A DNA stretch of 64,000 nucleotides from Streptomyces tubercidicus (GCF_027497495.1 NZ_CP114205.1:3596001-3660000); one strand, 5' to 3'; numbered from the stretch's first letter, positions 8,795 to 17,566 are shown. Program-made: numbers and translations. Notes: generated by a model from the letters alone, not told the origin.

Positions 8795-8948
8795 GCCCCG
8801 CCCTCCCGCCATCCTGCCGCCCCGCCGTCCTGCGTCAGACCCAGTCCTGGTTGCCCAAGTGGTGGGCGAATACGGGCCGGTGAGCTAGGTGGGTAGCGGC
8901 GGGGAACTCTAAAGCGGTGCGGGCGATAAGGGCCGGCGCGGGAGCGGG

Positions 8949-9095
8949 AATGGCAGGGTGGGTGGTGGCGCCGGATTTCAACGAGTTGAACCCGGACGCC
9001 TCCCCTCAAGCGGCCTACGGAGCGCGCTTACGCAGTCTGCGAGAGGCGGGCGGACTCAAGAGGAGCTGGCCGAACGCGCGGACCAGCCCTCGCCA
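8949..9095 (+). pseudogene. Remnant of an XRE-family helix-turn-helix regulator
   Basis: Frame 1 reads APDFNELNPDASPQAAYGARLRSLREAGG, and one base out of phase it continues as TQEELAERADQ. Together they form the start of a Streptomyces XRE regulator (ARLRSLREA-GLTQEELAERA), so one base has been lost near 9050. After about 9090 the similarity ends and the rest of the gene is missing. The fragment abuts the methyltransferase gene and shows that the sequence 5' of it has been rearranged. Confidence 0.65.
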
Positions 9096-9174
9096 AGCGG
9101 CGGGGGCCGTCGTCGTCACTCGCCCGCCTCTGCGTCACGAGTACCGCATGTCCAACATCGCGCGAGAGGAAGCC

Positions 9175-10488
9175 ATGGGATCGAGTGACAACACCGCGTC
9201 GCCCACCGGGGGAACAGCCGAGACCTCTAGCGTCAGGGCGGTGAATACCGACGCAATCGCCATCCCCGAGGCCGACGCCGAACGACTGCGCAACGCCCTG
9301 GTCGACCAGATCCGCGCGGACGGACATGCCCGTACGCCCGATGTGGAGAGGGCACTGCGCACCGTGCCCCGTCACAAGTTCGTGCCCGGCGCTTCGCTTG
9401 AAGATGCCTACGCAAACTCGCCGGTGCCCATCAAGTACGACTCCGACGGCACATCGATCTCCTGTGCCTCCCAGCCGGTCGTCGTCGCCCTCATGCTGGA
9501 CCAGCTTCAGGCACAGCCAGGCGAGCGCATCCTCGAAATCGGCGCCGGCACCGGCTACAACGCCGCTCTGCTCGCTCACTTGGTCGGCGACAGCGGCCAC
9601 GTCACCACCATCGACGTCGACGACGACCTCGTGCAGGGAGCCCGCGCGCACCTGTCGGCCGCCGGCTGCACCAATGTCGAGGCACTGACCCGTGACGGGG
9701 CCCTCGGCCACGCCGAGGGTGCACCGTACGACCGCATCATCGCCACTGTTGGCGCGCACGGCGTCCCGCGCGCCTGGCTCGATCAGCTCGCTCCCGGGGG
9801 TCGGCTCCTCGTTCCGCAGCGCCTCAAAGGTTCTGTGGCTCGCTCCGTCGCCTATGAGCAGCGCGATGGCCGGTGGGTGTCCCTCGGCAGCGAGATGAAC
9901 ACCTTCATGCCGCTGCGGCGCGGCATTGCCGACGATGGCCGTCGTGTCATCCCGCTCAGTGCGGACGGAACCGTACGGCTCCAGGCTCACGCCGGGCAGC
10001 ACATCGACGCCGGCGCCCTCTCCGGAGTCCTCGGTCAACCGCGTACGGAGGAGTGGACCGGGATGACGGTCCACGCCATGGAGTCGCCGGAGTGGATGGA
10101 GTTGTTCGTCAGCTGCTCCGTGCCGTCCGGGCTGATTCGGATGCTGTTCCCGCAGAGCGCCAAGGGCACACTCCTCAGCGACGACCCCTATCCCTCGTCG
10201 GCCGCGGCTGTCGACAAGGGGGCCGTCGCCTACCTTGCGCGCCGCCTGTCGGAGAAGAAGACCCCCGAGGGTGGCAGGCTCTGGGAGTTCGGCGTCATCG
10301 GTCACGGCCCCGGCAGTGACGAGTTGGCTGCGACGGTCGCGGACGCCATCCGCACCTGGGACCGCGACTACCGCGGTCGTGCGGCGACGTTCGAGCTTCA
10401 GCCCCTCGACGCCCCTGCGATTGAGCAGCGCCCCGGCCTCTTCGCTCTCGACACCCCGTTGAACCGCATCGTCGTCGACTGGCAGTGA
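9175..10488 (+). CDS. Isoaspartyl O-methyltransferase-like enzyme, RiPP (FxLD/lanthipeptide) type
   Basis: ATG 9175 follows GAGAGGA; ATG 9148 is in frame but has no ribosome site. The protein has 437 residues. The first ~200 resemble protein-L-isoaspartate methyltransferase: VPRHKFVPG, motif I ILEIGAGTGYNAALLAHLVG, and IDVDDD. A further ~200-residue C-terminal domain is absent from repair enzymes but typical of the longer family tied to lanthipeptides, where the enzyme methylates aspartate and leads to aspartimide or isoaspartate. I find no precursor peptide, LanM or LanB in the window, so it is orphan here. The family call is from recalled features. Confidence 0.75.
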   Translation: MGSSDNTASPTGGTAETSSVRAVNTDAIAIPEADAERLRNALVDQIRADGHARTPDVERALRTVPRHKFVPGASLEDAYANSPVPIKYDSDGTSISCASQPVVVALMLDQLQAQPGERILEIGAGTGYNAALLAHLVGDSGHVTTIDVDDDLVQGARAHLSAAGCTNVEALTRDGALGHAEGAPYDRIIATVGAHGVPRAWLDQLAPGGRLLVPQRLKGSVARSVAYEQRDGRWVSLGSEMNTFMPLRRGIADDGRRVIPLSADGTVRLQAHAGQHIDAGALSGVLGQPRTEEWTGMTVHAMESPEWMELFVSCSVPSGLIRMLFPQSAKGTLLSDDPYPSSAAAVDKGAVAYLARRLSEKKTPEGGRLWEFGVIGHGPGSDELAATVADAIRTWDRDYRGRAATFELQPLDAPAIEQRPGLFALDTPLNRIVVDWQ

Positions 10489-10608
10489 CGCCCTGCGGGG
10501 CGGTGCCCGCGCGGCCTCATGGCACGGCGCTTCCCGCTCGTTGCCCGGTTCCGGACCGGGTATGCGCCTCATTGCGGAGGAGCACGTCATACGAGCAGGG
10601 CTCCTCCC

Positions 10609-11124
10609 TCACGTGACGTGCTGGAGGGAGAAGGCTGCCGTGTAGCCCGCGCCGCTTTCCACGCAGGCCCAGGCGACCGAGCCCAGGGCGCTGTACGGGG
10701 CGATGTGGCGGTACGTCAGGCCAGTGACGCCGGCCATGTGCGGGGCAACGGTCCGCATCACAGGGATGAAGCGGAAGATCAGGAGGGTTTGGCCGGCGCG
10801 CTTGTTCATGAGGGTTTCGGCTCGCTGCCAGGCCGAGGCGGGTATGCGGCGGCCGAGCTGCGCGGTCCGGAGGCGCTTGCCCAGCAGGTGGCCGGTTCGG
10901 TGGCCGAGAGCGTCCCCGATCATGACGGCGCCGGCGGCAACCGCGATGACCCCGCACAGGTTCAAGCTGCCGGTACGGGCCAGGGCTCCCGCGGTGAGCA
11001 TGAGAACGAGGGTGGGAATGAAGGCACCCACCAGCAATATGGATTCTCCAATAATTGCTGCGGCCAGCACCGCATACGCGGCGGCAGGGGGAATGGTGCT
11101 GAGCAGGGCGGCGAGGCTGTCCAT
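10609..11124 (-). CDS. DedA-family membrane protein
   Basis: 171 residues with about four hydrophobic segments. FRFIPVMRTVAPHMAGVTGL is the DedA/SNARE-associated signature with its conserved arginines, and the ALGSVAWACVESGAGY segment follows. DedA proteins move polyprenyl-phosphate or phospholipid across the membrane. It starts 4 bases after a methyltransferase that resembles phospholipid N-methyltransferases, so the pair may act on membrane lipid. It is slightly shorter than typical DedA proteins. Confidence 0.85.
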   Translation of the reverse strand: MDSLAALLSTIPPAAAYAVLAAAIIGESILLVGAFIPTLVLMLTAGALARTGSLNLCGVIAVAAGAVMIGDALGHRTGHLLGKRLRTAQLGRRIPASAWQRAETLMNKRAGQTLLIFRFIPVMRTVAPHMAGVTGLTYRHIAPYSALGSVAWACVESGAGYTAAFSLQHVT

Positions 11125-11128
11125 TGCG

Positions 11129-12007
11129 CTAAATCGCGATAGGCGGCCGGGCGGTCAGCACCTCGGACTGGTTGACGGCATCGAGCGGCCGGCGCAGTTG
11201 CCACACCATCGCGGGTGGCAGATTTCCCCACACGGTCCAGCAACCGACCGCGTAACGGCGGTGATAGTGGTGCAGCAGGTCTTTGACCTCGCGTTGACGG
11301 CGAGCCTCCGGGCGGGATGTCAGCAAGGCGCGGACCCAGCGACTGCCGCAATAGGAGAAGTAGGTGAGTGTGCCCCCGGGACGGAGCAGATCGAAGTAGC
11401 GGCCCATGATGTCGTCCACCTGCCGGGGGGAGAAGTTGGAGAACGGCAGGCCGGAGACGATCACGTCATAGCGGCGGTCGGTGGCGAGCTGTTCGACACC
11501 GATGTCGTGGACGCGTATGCGCTCCTGCTGTTCCCCCAGGTTCGGGTACCCGCGAACCAGCTCACGCAGATGCTCGGCGAACTGGGCGTTGGCTTCCACG
11601 ATGTCCAGCCGGCTTCCCCGGGGTATTCGGGGCAGCAGAACTCGTGTGACCGAGCCGGTACCTGCGCCGACTTCCAGGACGTTCGAACTGCGCGGCGCTC
11701 GTTCCAGCAACGGGTTGGCCAGCAGGTTGGACAGCGACTTACTGCTGGGGGCGACGGAGCCGACCGTGCGGTGGTGCCGTATCGATTCCACCAAGAAGGT
11801 CCAGCCTTCGGTCGCACGCCGAGTCCGGAGGCGGTGGTGAGCAGTGTTCTCGTTCATAAGGAAAGGGAATTTCTGTGAGGAGGAGGCGGCGAAGCCGTCA
11901 TATGCGGTAAACCGCCCTTTTTTGCGGGCAAGGGGTCTCCTGGAAGAAGGGGTTCCTGGAAGAGGGACGGAGGATTCGATGTCCCCATCCTCGAATGCGC
12001 GGCTCAT
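11129..12007 (-). CDS. Class I methyltransferase, phospholipid N-methyltransferase (PmtA)/rRNA-dimethylase-like
   Basis: ATG 12007 follows GGGAGGACGGCT and gives 292 residues. Similarity to the family begins only near an internal ATG at 11857, which lacks a ribosome site. The core has SVAPSSKSLSNLL (the PmtA-like lead-in), motif I NVLEVGAGTGSVT, DIVEAN, and VSGLPFSNF in the catalytic position. Proteins of this type methylate phosphatidylethanolamine, though the fold is shared with rRNA adenine dimethylases. It is the first gene of a two-gene unit with DedA. Confidence 0.7.
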   Translation of the reverse strand: MSRAFEDGDIESSVPLPGTPSSRRPLARKKGRFTAYDGFAASSSQKFPFLMNENTAHHRLRTRRATEGWTFLVESIRHHRTVGSVAPSSKSLSNLLANPLLERAPRSSNVLEVGAGTGSVTRVLLPRIPRGSRLDIVEANAQFAEHLRELVRGYPNLGEQQERIRVHDIGVEQLATDRRYDVIVSGLPFSNFSPRQVDDIMGRYFDLLRPGGTLTYFSYCGSRWVRALLTSRPEARRQREVKDLLHHYHRRYAVGCWTVWGNLPPAMVWQLRRPLDAVNQSEVLTARPPIAI

Positions 12008-12154
12008 AGCCGTCCTCCCCCAGAGGACCCCAAAGCCGGACGGTCCTGGAGTGCCATGACTGGCCCCGGCGTCATCCTCTGGATGGACGGGCACCCGCCC
12101 TGAGAGCTAGGTGTTCTGTCCGGGAAGGTTCACCGGGGTGGGCCGTGGTGGTGG

Positions 12155-12796
12155 ATGACGTCGCGGGGTGGCTGCGGGCGGCTTCGAAATCGTTGGACGC
12201 CCTTTGGGTTGGTGGGCGAGCATCCGCAGGTGACAGATGAAGCCGACTGCTGGGGGCCGTTCACGCGGAGCCCGAAACGTGTGCATTTTGTCGAGCTGCC
12301 CGGCGGGGCGATGTCCGCATTGCTCGATGGAGACCTGTCCGAAGCCAGCAGGGTGGCCGGGGTCTCGCTGACCGAGTACTTCGTGACCGATGGAGCACGG
12401 TGGCTGTGGCAGTTCCGGCTCGACCAGATGGCCGCCGATCCCGTCCATGCGCGGTGGATGGTGCGGCAGGCGGTCGTCGGCGACAAGGGTCTCGTCGTCG
12501 GACATGCCGGGTTCCACGGACCGCCTGATGAGGTCGGCATGGTCGAGATCGGCTACTCCATTGCTCCCGACTTCCGTCGCCAGGGATACGCCCGATCCGC
12601 GCTGATCGAGTTGCTCCGCCGGGCAGCAGCCGATACCGCAGTCACAACTGTGCGGGCGACGATCAGCCCCGACAACGTGGCATCCCTGGCCACGATCTCG
12701 GGCTTCGGCTTCGTTGAGGTCGGAGAGCAGTGGGACGAGGAGGATGGTCTCGAACTCGTCTTCGAGGTTCCTGCCCGCCGGGTTCCACCCGCCTGA
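12155..12796 (+). CDS. GNAT-family N-acetyltransferase
   Basis: Up to 213 residues if ATG 12155 is used. The recognisable domain starts near VHFVELPGG, so a later GTG at 12230 is also possible. The acetyl-CoA motif is RRQGYARSALIELLRRA, preceded by EIGYSIAPDF and followed by ATISPDNVASLATISGFGFVEVG, the standard GNAT order. The substrate cannot be read from sequence. It is divergent from the upstream methyltransferase and convergent with the thioesterase. Confidence 0.8.
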   Translation: MTSRGGCGRLRNRWTPFGLVGEHPQVTDEADCWGPFTRSPKRVHFVELPGGAMSALLDGDLSEASRVAGVSLTEYFVTDGARWLWQFRLDQMAADPVHARWMVRQAVVGDKGLVVGHAGFHGPPDEVGMVEIGYSIAPDFRRQGYARSALIELLRRAAADTAVTTVRATISPDNVASLATISGFGFVEVGEQWDEEDGLELVFEVPARRVPPA

Positions 12797-12843
12797 GGGT
12801 CCAGACAGGCCGGGCAACCCGGCGAACCTACGCGGTCAGAGCG

Positions 12844-13623
12844 CTAGCCGCCGGCGAGCAGCCTGCCCACCTCGCCCACCAGAGAGGGCGCCTGCGCCAG
12901 CAGGTAGAAGTGGTCACCGGGCAGGATCCGCAGCCCGAAGTCCCCCTCGGTCACCTCGGCCCAGGCCCGCATGTCCGCCTCCTGGACATGCGGGTCACGG
13001 TCGCCGAGCAGCGCGGTCACCGGCACCGCGATCCGGGGCGGCGGATCGGCCGGACGGTAGTCGTCGATCAGCCGGTAGTCGGCGCGGATGGCAGGCAGCA
13101 GCAGCTCCCGCAGATCGGGGTGGTCCAGGGCGCCGGAGGACGTACCGCCGAGCCCCTTCACATTCCGCACCAGCACCTCATCGCTCTCCCGGGAGATCCC
13201 GGACGGCCGCAGCCGGGACGGTGCGCCGCGGCTGGAGACCAGCAGCCGCCGCAGCACCCGCCCGTGGCGCCGCTCGATCCGCATCGCCACCTCATGCGCG
13301 ACCGAGGCGCCCATGCTGTGCCCGAAGAACGCGAGTGGCCGGTCCAGGGCGGGCACCAGCTCCTCGGCGATGCGGTCGGCGAGCACGTCCATCGTCTCGA
13401 CGGCGGGCAGCGCTATCCGGTCCTCCCGGCCGGGATAACAGACCGCGGCCACCTCGATATCCGCCGGCAGCCACTGCGGCCAGTCCCGGAAAAAGCTGGC
13501 CGCGCCCCCCGCGTGCGGAAAGCAGACCAGCCGCAGCCGGGGGTCGGCCACCGGCCGGGGACGGCGGAACCACTCCTGGTCCAGGGCGCGATACGAGCCC
13601 TTCACGGCTCGGGAAACAGTCAT
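12844..13623 (-). CDS. Type II thioesterase (GrsT/RifR-like)
   Basis: ATG 13623 follows GAAGGG and gives 259 residues. LVCFPHAGGAASFF, CYPGREDR, the nucleophile elbow FFGHSMGA, an acid in LLGDRDPHV and the histidine in GDHFYL make the complete alpha/beta triad of editing thioesterases. These enzymes clear misprimed acyl groups from carrier proteins of polyketide and nonribosomal peptide synthases. No synthase is in the window. The fragments of other natural-product genes just beyond its 5' end suggest it is left over from a cluster, or serves one in trans. Confidence 0.85.
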   Translation of the reverse strand: MTVSRAVKGSYRALDQEWFRRPRPVADPRLRLVCFPHAGGAASFFRDWPQWLPADIEVAAVCYPGREDRIALPAVETMDVLADRIAEELVPALDRPLAFFGHSMGASVAHEVAMRIERRHGRVLRRLLVSSRGAPSRLRPSGISRESDEVLVRNVKGLGGTSSGALDHPDLRELLLPAIRADYRLIDDYRPADPPPRIAVPVTALLGDRDPHVQEADMRAWAEVTEGDFGLRILPGDHFYLLAQAPSLVGEVGRLLAGG

Positions 13624-13921
13624 GTTCAACCCTTCGGGAGAGACAGCGCCGGGAGAGACGGCACCGGGAGGTACGACCGGGGCCGGACGCGGCCGGAAAC
13701 GGTACCGGGCGCCCCTATCGACGCCGTATCAGCCGCCGTATCAGGGCACCGTCGCCCGCCTCCGCCCCCGCGAACCGGGCGGTAATGACGACACAATGAC
13801 GCCCCGATTGCCGCTCTCCCTAGCGTGCTTGAGCAGGTAGACGGCCCGCCCGGCGGGTCACGAGCGGGGGGCAGGGAGTCGACTCCGTCCGGCGATGCCG
13901 ACGGCCGGCTCGACCGGGCGG

Positions 13922-14280
13922 CCGGGGCCCGGGGTGGCCCTGCTGCGGCGCTGGGGCGTGCTCGACAAGGTGATCGCCACCGGCTGCCCGCCGCTGGACC
14001 GGGCCGTCTACCGGATCGCGGACATCCGTATCGAGGGCTGCTCGATCCCGGTCGACGGCCACCGCGCCGCGTACGCCCCGCGCCGCTATCTGCTGGACGA
14101 GATCCTCGCGGACGCCGCGGACGCCGCGGTCGCCTCGGGCATGGAGTTCCGCCAGGGCCGCACCGTGACCGAGGTGCTGTCCGACGACGAGGGCCAGGCC
14201 ACCGGGGTGCGCTGCCGTACCTCCGACGGCGCGACCACGGAGGAGCACGCCCGCCTGATGGTCGGCGCTGACGGCATGCG
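13922..14280 (+). pseudogene. Internal fragment of an FAD-dependent oxidoreductase/monooxygenase
   Basis: From GVALLRRWGVLDKVI through YAPRRYLLDEILADAA to ARLMVGADGMR, the reading frame has the middle of a geranylgeranyl-reductase-like flavoprotein. The N-terminal Rossmann GxGxxG segment, which should come before it, is missing. After the conserved GADG motif the similarity stops at once. A piece of about 115 residues remains from a protein normally near 400. Both ends are cut, so this is a deletion remnant. Confidence 0.7.
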
Positions 14281-14295
14281 CTTGGAGGTCCGACG

Positions 14296-14394
14296 ATGCC
14301 CCTGCGCCTGCACCCTGACGTGGTTGCCACCGACATCGACGACGGCACGGTCCTGCTCAACGAACGCACCGGCCGCTACTGGCAGCTCAAACCT
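14296..14394 (+). pseudogene. Truncated PqqD-like RiPP recognition element (lasso peptide B1-like)
   Basis: ATG 14296 is preceded by TTGGAGGTCCGACG, a good ribosome site. The first residues, LRLHPDVVATDIDDGTVLLN then ERTGRYWQL, match the first three strands of PqqD-like proteins, which bind leader peptides in lasso and other RiPP pathways. After about 35 residues the sequence changes to unrelated HPKGHYKTL and the helical half is absent. It lies 16 bases after the flavoprotein fragment, so two different natural-product genes were joined by deletion here. Confidence 0.65.
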
Positions 14395-14560
14395 CACCCG
14401 AAGGGGCACTACAAGACCCTGATGTCTATTCCTCCGGTGGGGGCCGGGGGGGAGGACCGGGTGAGCAGGGGGACGTTTCGCCAAACACACCCACCCGTCT
14501 CCCGCCACCTCGTTAAAGTGACCCTCCGCCATGACGGCGGCCACAGAACGGGGAACGACG

Positions 14561-15454
14561 ATGCAGGTCGCTTATCTCGCGGAACAGAGCTCCCACGCCC
14601 TCCCTGGGTGGGCACCCCCGGCACTCGTGGGTTCGGCGATCACCGCTTGCGTCACCCTGCTCGTCTGGTACTTGAATTCCCGGCGCGAACCGGTCAAGCG
14701 CATCACCTGGGAAGCCCGCACCCAGTCCAGCATCGTCTCCATTGACCGGGACTTCCAGCAGAAGGTGGGCATATCTTACGGCGGCCGGAATGTCAGCGAT
14801 CTGTGCGCCATCAAGGTCAAGCTCAAGAACACCGGCAACAAGGTCATCAAGGACCATAAGATCCGGTTCCGCTTTCCCGGCGATTCAGAAGTCCTGGAAT
14901 CCCACTTCTCCCCGGAACCCGAAGAGGAACTCGGCGCCTCCCTGCTGCCTCACGACACCGGGGACACCAGCGCCGGCCTGCTCTGCCACATCGCCCACCT
15001 TGAGGTTGACCAGGAAGTATCCATCGAGCTCCTGGTAGCCGGAAACGAGGCCAAGAACTGGAAGCGTCCGCACTCGCACAATGACGAGGGCGACGTACAG
15101 TTCCGCGAAAAGTCCCCCGAGGGCACCACGAGCGACGCCCAGCGCGTCACAGCGTTTCTCGCACTCGCTCTCTCCCTCATCTCAGCTCCACCGATCCTCT
15201 CCGTATTCGGAGGTATCGGAGCCTTGGCGGGATCCCTCATCCAGCTCCTGCTGCTTGCCGCCACTCTGCTGATTCTCCCCGCCGCCATCCGCGCCATCAT
15301 CAGGGAATTCAGGAAATCCCTCACCGGCGATTCCACGACCATGCACCTGCACGGCTCACACAGCTCGGTGTTCTACAGCACCCGCTCGGGCTCCATCGGA
15401 ACCCCTCGGCCCCACCGGGACACATCGGCGTCCGAAGACACCGCCAGCGTCTAA
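14561..15454 (+). CDS. Membrane protein with central soluble domain, unknown
   Basis: ATG 14561 follows GGGGAACGACG; the in-frame ATG at 14531 lacks a site. It has 297 residues. There is one N-terminal membrane segment (ALVGSAITACVTLLVWYL), a beta-rich region of about 140 residues (IKVKLKNTGNKVIKDHKIRF, VSIELLVAG), then two close membrane segments near residues 200-245 and a serine-rich tail. AT content is higher than in its neighbours and it lies beside the deletion scar, both consistent with transfer. No function is assigned; the layout resembles orphan membrane proteins found near defence genes, but there is no direct evidence. Confidence 0.6.
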   Translation: MQVAYLAEQSSHALPGWAPPALVGSAITACVTLLVWYLNSRREPVKRITWEARTQSSIVSIDRDFQQKVGISYGGRNVSDLCAIKVKLKNTGNKVIKDHKIRFRFPGDSEVLESHFSPEPEEELGASLLPHDTGDTSAGLLCHIAHLEVDQEVSIELLVAGNEAKNWKRPHSHNDEGDVQFREKSPEGTTSDAQRVTAFLALALSLISAPPILSVFGGIGALAGSLIQLLLLAATLLILPAAIRAIIREFRKSLTGDSTTMHLHGSHSSVFYSTRSGSIGTPRPHRDTSASEDTASV

Positions 15455-15511
15455 CTGCGGCGGGCACGGAGGCTGTTGACGCCGCTGTGGGGGCGGGTCA
15501 GCTCCCGTTGA

Positions 15512-16237
15512 TCAGGCCCGTCGATCAGGCCCGTCGATCAGCCCCAGATAGCGGCTGAGATGAGTGGCGGCGTCGAGCATGGCCAGCCCCCGCTCCGTGA
15601 GCTTTTGTCGCCAGTCGTCCAGGGCCTGCGACAGGCTGTCGGTGCCGCCGGCCGTGCGGATCTGCTGGACCACGGTGGCGATGTGTTCCAGCGGATAGCC
15701 GCCGCGTCGGAGCAGATGGGCAAGCTCGGCATCACGGATATCGCTCGCGCGGAAAACGCGGTACCCGGTGACGGGGTCGCGCGCGGGCACGACGATCCCG
15801 ACGGCTTCCCAGTTGCGCAAGGTCGCCGGAGTGACACCGAGCTGATGGGCAAGCTCACCTACGGTACGGGTGGCACGCTCCGCCGAAGGCGCCGAACCGG
15901 CCTCGGACTCCACCGTCAGGTGATCCACCGCCCTGCGCACCGCCTCCAGGGTCTCCCGGTCACGGAGCAACTGACCATGCCCCCGATCGATGATCGTCAA
16001 AGCCTCGTCGATCTCACCCCGGTGCACCGCGTTCATGATCTGGCCGCCGGCCGCATAGCCATACCCCGGGACGAGCGAGAGATAGGCACGCAGCGCTTCC
16101 GCATGCGCCTCGGTATAGATCCGGTACCCACTACGCGTCCGCTCCGCAGGCGGAAGGCACCCATCCCGCTCGTAGTTGCGCACCGCCTGAGTGGAAATAC
16201 CGTGCTCACGTGCAAGATCGGCCGGCCGCACAACCAT
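15512..16237 (-). CDS. Double-MerR transcriptional regulator (TioE type)
   Basis: 241 residues containing two MerR helix-turn-helix domains: LAREHGISTQAVRNYERDG with RSGYRIY near the N-terminus, and LAHQLGVTPATLRNWEAVG with VTGYRVF near residue 125. Proteins of this layout are annotated as TioE-like. It is divergent from the erythromycin-esterase-like gene across a palindrome, so it likely controls that gene and itself. At its very 3' end a 13-bp unit (GATCAGGCCCGTC) occurs twice plus a partial third copy, which may have altered the last residues. Confidence 0.85.
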   Translation of the reverse strand: MVVRPADLAREHGISTQAVRNYERDGCLPPAERTRSGYRIYTEAHAEALRAYLSLVPGYGYAAGGQIMNAVHRGEIDEALTIIDRGHGQLLRDRETLEAVRRAVDHLTVESEAGSAPSAERATRTVGELAHQLGVTPATLRNWEAVGIVVPARDPVTGYRVFRASDIRDAELAHLLRRGGYPLEHIATVVQQIRTAGGTDSLSQALDDWRQKLTERGLAMLDAATHLSRYLGLIDGPDRRA

Positions 16238-16343
16238 CCCCCCATCTATCCCCGCTTTGAAACTCTACCCCCACCCCAACCCCCCACAACCCCAAATCAT
16301 CCCCGCCCAAACCCCCAACCCACCCCCACCCACATCGCAAAAC

Positions 16344-16375
16344 CCTCAACCGTACTTTCAAAGATACGCTTGAGG
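16344..16375. promoter_or_regulatory. Long palindromic operator for the MerR-type regulator
   Basis: CCTCAACCGTA at 16344-16354 pairs with TACGCTTGAGG at 16365-16375 with one mismatch. The core CTTTCAAAG is itself a palindrome. The site ends 3 bases before the first ATG of the esterase-like gene and is the only strong dyad between the divergent genes. MerR proteins bind such dyads between promoter elements. If it sits at the usual place, the transcript would begin near the ATG and be leaderless. Confidence 0.65.
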
Positions 16376-16378
16376 CCC

Positions 16379-17566
16379 ATGATGACCATGACTCAGGACA
16401 TCCGGAACTTCGTGACCGCGTCATGCGAACTGTTGGCGCTCGGTGAACCCACCCACCAGGAACCGGCCTTCGGACAGGTCCGCAACGAACTCTTCGCCCA
16501 ACTCGTCGACCTCGGCTTCCGCTCGATCGCCCTCGAAACCGATCGCGTCGCCGCACTCGCCGTGAACGACTACGTCCAGGAGGGCACCGGAACCCTCGAC
16601 ACGGTGATGGCCGACGGCTTCTCCCACGGCTTCGGAAAGCTGGCCGCCAACCGCGAACTGGTCACCTGGATCCGCGAGTACAACCGGACCCGCCCCCCAG
16701 CAGAACGACTCACCTTCCACGGCTTCGACGCCCCACTGGAGAACACTCAGGCCCCCAGCCCCCGCCCCTACCTCGAATACGCCGCCAACTACCTGGCCCT
16801 TGACCTCACCTTCGACACCGGCTTCGACAGCGACTTCGACCTCGCCGGCCTCACAGGCGACGACGAACGCTGGAGCCGCACCGAAGCCATCACCGACCCC
16901 TCCATGTCCCCCGGCGCAACGCCCGAGGCCGAAAAACTGCGCACCCTCGCGGACGACCTGCTCACCTCGCTCCACACCCGCGCCCCGAGGCTGATCGCCA
17001 CCACCTCCCTCGCCGAGTGGCACCGGGCCAAGACCCACCTCACCGCCGGCCTCGGCCTGCTGCGCTATCACAAGCAGTCAGCCCAGCCCCTGGAGGAGAG
17101 CGCCCGGGTCTCCCGCCTGCTCGCCACCCGCGACGCCCTCATGGCCCAAAACCTCCTCGACATCCGCGACACCGAGGCCCAACGGGGCCCGACCCTGGTC
17201 TTCGCCCACAACCTCCACCTACAACGCACCCCGAGCCACTGGTCCCTGGGAGCGCTGGACACCACCTGGTTCGGCGCCGGCGCCATCCTCGCCTCACTAC
17301 GGGGCGACCACTACACCGTCATCGCCGGCAGCCTCGGCCGCAGCCAAGCCCTCGGCCTCCAAGCCCCCGCCCCCCACACCTACGAGTCCTACCTCCAACA
17401 CCACACCACCACCTGGGGCCTCACCCCCACCACCACACTCCCTCCCGCCCACCCCCGCACCGACACCACCCCCCAACAGGGCTACTTCCCCCTCGACCAA
17501 CCAACCCTCGACACCGCCGACGCCCTCCTCCACATCAACACCGGCACCGCCGCACAGAGCACATGA
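16379..17566 (+). CDS. Erythromycin esterase-like hydrolase
   Basis: 395 residues from ATG 16379, with further ATGs at 16382 and 16388. LALGEPTHQEPAFGQVRNEL and FRSIALETDRVAA carry the conserved Glu/His pair of the Ere family, and FAHNLHLQR carries the second histidine motif. Ere enzymes open macrolide lactones, but most homologues in actinomycetes have unknown substrates. The C-terminal 60 residues are threonine/proline-rich and of low complexity. It is expressed from the spacer shared with the double-MerR regulator, suggesting induction by a small molecule. Confidence 0.8.
   Translation: MMTMTQDIRNFVTASCELLALGEPTHQEPAFGQVRNELFAQLVDLGFRSIALETDRVAALAVNDYVQEGTGTLDTVMADGFSHGFGKLAANRELVTWIREYNRTRPPAERLTFHGFDAPLENTQAPSPRPYLEYAANYLALDLTFDTGFDSDFDLAGLTGDDERWSRTEAITDPSMSPGATPEAEKLRTLADDLLTSLHTRAPRLIATTSLAEWHRAKTHLTAGLGLLRYHKQSAQPLEESARVSRLLATRDALMAQNLLDIRDTEAQRGPTLVFAHNLHLQRTPSHWSLGALDTTWFGAGAILASLRGDHYTVIAGSLGRSQALGLQAPAPHTYESYLQHHTTTWGLTPTTTLPPAHPRTDTTPQQGYFPLDQPTLDTADALLHINTGTAAQST

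Noticed and set aside
8750..8835. CRISPR-like repeat
   Set aside because: Units are 8 bp and tandem with no spacers.
16379..17566. Calling the esterase-like gene a proven macrolide-resistance gene
   Set aside because: Most homologues in actinomycetes have unknown substrates. Only family membership is supported.
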